Source: Chara braunii
Lineage: Eukaryota; Streptophyta; Charophyceae; Charales; Characeae
Direction of reading: 5' to 3'
Assembly (NCBI GenBank): GCA_003427395.1
Contig: BFEA01000306.1
Coordinates: 1,941,961-1,962,492 of the forward strand
Length of the DNA: 20,532 nucleotides
Shown here: in pieces, positions 17,812-20,532 of the stretch
How the letters are laid out: the number at the start of each line of letters is the position of its first letter
Position numbering within the stretch: the first letter of the stretch is position 1
Translations under genes and position numbers: made by a program
The notes under the pieces: generated by a model
Seen by the model: the letters and a program-made list of their open reading frames with translations, nothing else
Told to the model about the DNA's origin: nothing
The model's database searches: none

Positions 17812-18099
17812 TACGCCTTATGTAAACAGGGTATAAAGGGGTAAATCATTGAAAAATTATGAACTATTATCTGTTAAATTGACCTTGGTTCGACCTGCAT
17901 GTGACTGAGTGAGGCTACTACTTGGTCTGAGTTTCAGTTTGAGAGGTACTTGCTTTAGAGACTCGCCACGTGCTAGAGCGATAGGAGTTAGTCTCAATTC
18001 CTGCATTTTTTTAGCTAAGTTTATTTTACTTAGATCCATTCTCGCATTTTCTAGGATCTTTTGTTATACTTAGCTATGTATATATATTTTGATAAGCTA
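17812..18099 (+). other. Spacer after the hairpin array
   Basis: AT-rich sequence without a gene. It contains the second copy of the bracket motif (TTGACCTTGGTTCGACCT, 17879-17896) and GTTTCAGTTT (17931-17940), and a TATATATATTTT run near 18079-18090. Confidence 0.5.
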
Positions 18100-18454
18100 C
18101 TTTTCATACGGGAAGCGCTGCCAAAATTTCTGCAAATCCAAGGATTTAGTCAACTGTTGACGTTTCAAAGTTCGACTTGTCTAAAGTTCATGTATGACTT
18201 AGTAAAAATCTTGAAAGTCTCATTTTCTAAGGGGAGTGCTGCCCAAATTTTTTCTCATTCGGGGAGTTAGACAAAAATTGAACTTTGGAAAATCAAAGAC
18301 TATCTTTGGTTTCATATTCGGGCTGATATAAATTCTAAAAAGACACTTTTCCTATGGGAAGCGCTGCCGAAAGTTTTCTTAGTTTAAAGGAGCTAGGTTA
18401 TATTTTGACAGGTGGCGATTCTGGCGGTCCACCCTGTATAGGGGAGACTTTGCC
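18100..18454 (+). repeat. Degenerate ~122-bp tandem repeat: small hairpin followed by GCTGCC
   Basis: Three clear copies and one weaker. CTTTTC/GGGAAG (18100-18115) is followed by CGCTGCC (18116-18122). CATTTTC pairs with GGGAGTG-type sequence (18221-18238) and runs into GTGCTGCC (18236-18243). CTTTTC/GGGAAG (18346-18361) is followed by CGCTGCC (18362-18368). A diverged copy at 18432-18454 ends TTTGCC. The spacing of the first three is 121-125 bases. The stem keeps pairing (mixing Watson-Crick and G-U) despite changes, and A/T-rich sequence follows each copy. Confidence 0.6.
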
Positions 18455-19383
18455 AAGATCTACCTTTGCTTTGGGCACTGCTCAAGGGTAGATTTAAGCT
18501 TAGCTAGTTAGGTAGATTTTGGAGTGAGATCGTGATTATCCTCCAAGGACTTATAGATTTAGCTTGGGGATTGGTCTGTCATGTGTTACATGTCCTCTTG
18601 ATCAGTTGATTCAGGATTTGGAGTAGATTCAGCTCAATCCTACGAGGATCATCTTCTATCACTGATAATAGGTCGGTTGCCGATTCGACGGTTTACGACT
18701 CAGTCCCAACTCACTCCCCATACTCAACCTAAAAGGCTTTAACCCTGATGATCTTTGCTGTTTTGTTAAGGTCTCACTCGGACTTTTATTGAATGGCCAT
18801 TAAACAAAGGTACTGAGTATTTAATTATGGTTGGTTGGATGGGAGATTGGGACTTGCATGGCTAAAGCGAGAAGTACGAGTGTAGAGAATGGTTGGGGTT
18901 GACTCCGTGTAGTGCTTGGGCTGTCGCTTGATTCTAAGGTGTGATTGCAGGTATGTTTTGTGGCTCAGATTCTGGACTTTGATTGCCTGCGATCACATAT
19001 ATACATATGGTTGTGGAGAACCTCACTGAGACTGTAAGAAGTGATCGTCACATACTTATCCCCTTATATATGTATACGTGGGTACACCTATGAGGACTGT
19101 TCGCATGGCCCAAGGGGCCTCGTACCAAAAGCTTATCCGGAGGTTAAGACCAACGGGCATAAGAAANACCCTTCCCTTTATTTGNTTGCTTCTTTGGAGG
19201 TTCTTAGTCGGACGTCGGTCCCAGGCCGGGATTCAAGGTCCTTGTCCAGGACATCCCAAGCCCTAGACTCTGCAGGGAAGGGACCTCCCCTCGCGCAGAG
19301 CCTATTTACTCTGCCCGTCGAGACACCCAACCCTGAGGGCAGAAATGTCGCGAGGGCCGAACGACATGTCCTTNANCCNTTCA
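18455..19383 (+). other. Noncoding region
   Basis: No supported gene. An open frame at 19041-19469 shows no recognisable protein and crosses several N bases. AT-rich stretches with TATATA occur at about 18997-19075, and the stem GTCCT/AGGAC lies near 19239-19253. Nothing else was found. Confidence 0.45.
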
Positions 19384-19453
19384 ATATCGTGAGGGGTAAC
19401 CCCTCACGATATATTCCTTCAGCCATTCAATATCGCGAGGNCGGAGCCGCGAT
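19384..19453 (+). repeat. Twin hairpins sharing an ATTCAATATCG-like lead
   Basis: The first is a perfect 13-bp stem ATATCGTGAGGGG/CCCCTCACGATAT with loop TAA (19384-19412). The second, after another TTCAATATCG lead, is ATCGCG/CGCGAT (19432-19453). The shared lead with different stem continuation repeats the conserved-flank, changed-stem theme seen elsewhere in this region. Confidence 0.65.
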
Positions 19454-19660
19454 TACCACATATGACTAGCATTGTTGGTTGGTATAGGACTGACCTGCTG
19501 CCACGCGGNTTTNTAGCAAACTCCTGCACACGANGTTTCGCNGTCATAGTGTCTGAAAGTTATGGGACTGAGGGACTCGCATGTACGCACGAATGTTCGA
19601 GATTATTATAGGCCGCTGGTACCAACCGAAAAAGGGTACCCAAGGTTATGAGTTTTTTTT
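19454..19660 (+). other. Noncoding sequence before the 3' LTR
   Basis: No gene or repeat recognised. It contains a few N bases and ends in a T-rich run (19653-19660). Confidence 0.4.
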
Positions 19661-19670
19661 GATAGGGGGA
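19661..19670 (+). other. Candidate polypurine tract
   Basis: GATAGGGGGA follows a T-rich run, an arrangement common for plus-strand primers of LTR elements. The tract normally abuts the 3' LTR, which would put the LTR start near 19671-19681. The visible repeat starts at 19705 only because the window begins there. The exact border is unresolved. Confidence 0.4.
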
Positions 19671-19703
19671 CCTTTGGCCTGCTTTTGCTTTTTAGAGTTA
19701 TCA

Positions 19704-20532
19704 TGGTTGGACGTTATAGTCCGTGGCAGCCGTCAAAGTCAAACCCCTTGACTTCTGTTCATGCCTGGAGTAAGGCTCATCTTCAAGGCAGCGAGAAATG
19801 ACTGCCACCACAGGCATGGACCTGTGTACCACCCACTCTGCACAGGGTGCAGAAGAGGGTGTGTGGTCTTTAACTGCGCATGGCGGTTGTCAAGCATCGA
19901 AAAATTAACCCTCAAGGCGCGTGTCAGCCGACACTTGAGTGTCGAATGCGACCCTCGGGTTTAACGAGGGCCGCGAGAGTATGGGTACTACATAGTACGC
20001 CACCATTGCGACTGCTTGCGTACATTAGCATTTCTAGTCGAGTTAGCCCTGCGCTCGCGCGGTTATATATCAAATCTTCCGCGTGACGCCTACTCGATTT
20101 TCGCATCGAAAAATTATGGGATGGTTACTGAAGGGGCTAGGAGTGTTGTCGCATTGTTCGATGTGTGTGTGTGTTTTATTTTTGTGTTCGTAGAGTGGTG
20201 TATGTGTGGTGAGTTGGATACGTCCTAATCGACCGACGACGAGTCGCGCTTGGGACCTCAGCCCCCCCAGGATGTTGGTTCGCGTGCGGGTCCGATAGAG
20301 GCGTATTACCGCGCTTACCCCCTATGCTACAACGAACGAGAATTGCCCTCGGCTGGTCCACCTCTGCGATTGCAACTGATCAGCTTTCGTACTGTGGACT
20401 GGTAGCTCGGCGGGGATACGCCTACAGAAGGGAGGTGACAACACCCGTAAGGTGGAGGTAAGTCGTGCCTCGGGTAGGCCCTATCCTGTCGTAGGGGCTT
20501 GCGGGAGGAATGGCTGGCGCACTCGGCCGGAG
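19704..20532 (+). repeat. 3' LTR (right end clipped)
   Basis: Matches the 5' LTR from its first visible base, with about forty substitutions and a 5-base deletion relative to it (GATAT missing near 20040). The TATA box (20064-20070), the splice donor AG|GTAAGT (20456-20463) and the two hairpins (19930-19943, 19952-19970) are retained. A TG lies at 19704-19705, but the true left end could be up to ~30 bases further left. About 120 bases of the right end lie outside the window. Confidence 0.88.

Larger units (their letters stand above)
1..20532 (+). mobile_element. Giant degenerate Ty3/gypsy-type LTR retrotransposon
   Basis: A direct repeat joins bases 1-832 to 19705-20532, and between the copies lie, in order, PBS, gag, protease, RT, RNase H and integrase. 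That order (integrase after RNase H) defines Ty3/gypsy; Ty1/copia has integrase before RT. The element adds a second gag-like unit after integrase and about 8.8 kb of noncoding sequence before the 3' LTR, for more than 20.5 kb in total, against 5-12 kb for most such elements. Coding parts carry many stops and frameshifts, so the copy is dead or depends on help from others. Both outer LTR ends are cut by the window, so target-site duplications cannot be seen. A nested insertion inside the 3' noncoding part cannot be excluded, but I found no internal LTR pair. Confidence 0.88.

Noticed and set aside
19041-19469. 142-codon open frame near the 3' LTR
   Set aside because: It has no recognisable content, includes N-derived unknown residues and runs through the 13-bp hairpin, so coding is unlikely.

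Overview
The window is almost entirely one very large, decayed LTR retrotransposon of the Ty3/gypsy type, in + orientation, from a eukaryote, most likely of the plant lineage. The first ~830 bases recur from about 19705 to the window end with roughly 6% divergence. They are the 5' and 3' LTRs, and both are clipped by the window edges. At 952-970 lies a primer-binding site that matches the 3' end of plant tRNA-Asp except for one base; Athila/Tat-type plant elements use the same primer. A streptophyte such as a charophyte alga is my best guess from overall protein style, but nothing here proves the species.

Layout: 5' LTR (1 to ~950) with TATA box and a consensus splice donor; PBS; leader; gag capsid (1313-2383); glycine-rich nucleocapsid with a damaged zinc knuckle, then an acidic/basic linker (2338-3717); retropepsin (3718-4407); reverse transcriptase (4404-5723); RNase H (5724-6188); linker; integrase with HHCC and D,D-35-E (6641-7588); GPY/F C-terminus (7589-7811). 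About fourteen stops or frameshifts break this set. PR, RT and RNase H each also carry an active-site change, so this copy is not autonomous.

Downstream of integrase, behind a good splice-acceptor sequence, a second long coding unit (8005-10904) looks like a second Gag. It has a capsid-like N-terminus, a proline/glutamate-rich repeat region, coiled coil and an intact CCHC zinc knuckle at its C-terminus. The LTR donor plus the acceptor at 7982 suggest it was made from a spliced subgenomic RNA, as retroviral env is.

The remaining ~8.8 kb (10905-19700) has no credible gene but is not featureless. It is rich in short perfect inverted repeats. The standout is an array of eleven ~33-42 nt hairpins (16911-17811) whose loops are conserved but whose stems differ from copy to copy while still pairing, which is the signature of selection on structure. 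Related loop sequence (CCATAAG) occurs in a two-copy tandem repeat at 11699-11805. Other blocks are a hairpin cluster at 12190-12592, a tRNA-like fold at 12887-12967, a hairpin-plus-GCTGCC repeat at 18100-18454, and twin hairpins at 19384-19453. Together they suggest a giant element (over 20.5 kb) carrying a second RNA-binding Gag and a long structured 3' region. Any functional link between the two is inference.
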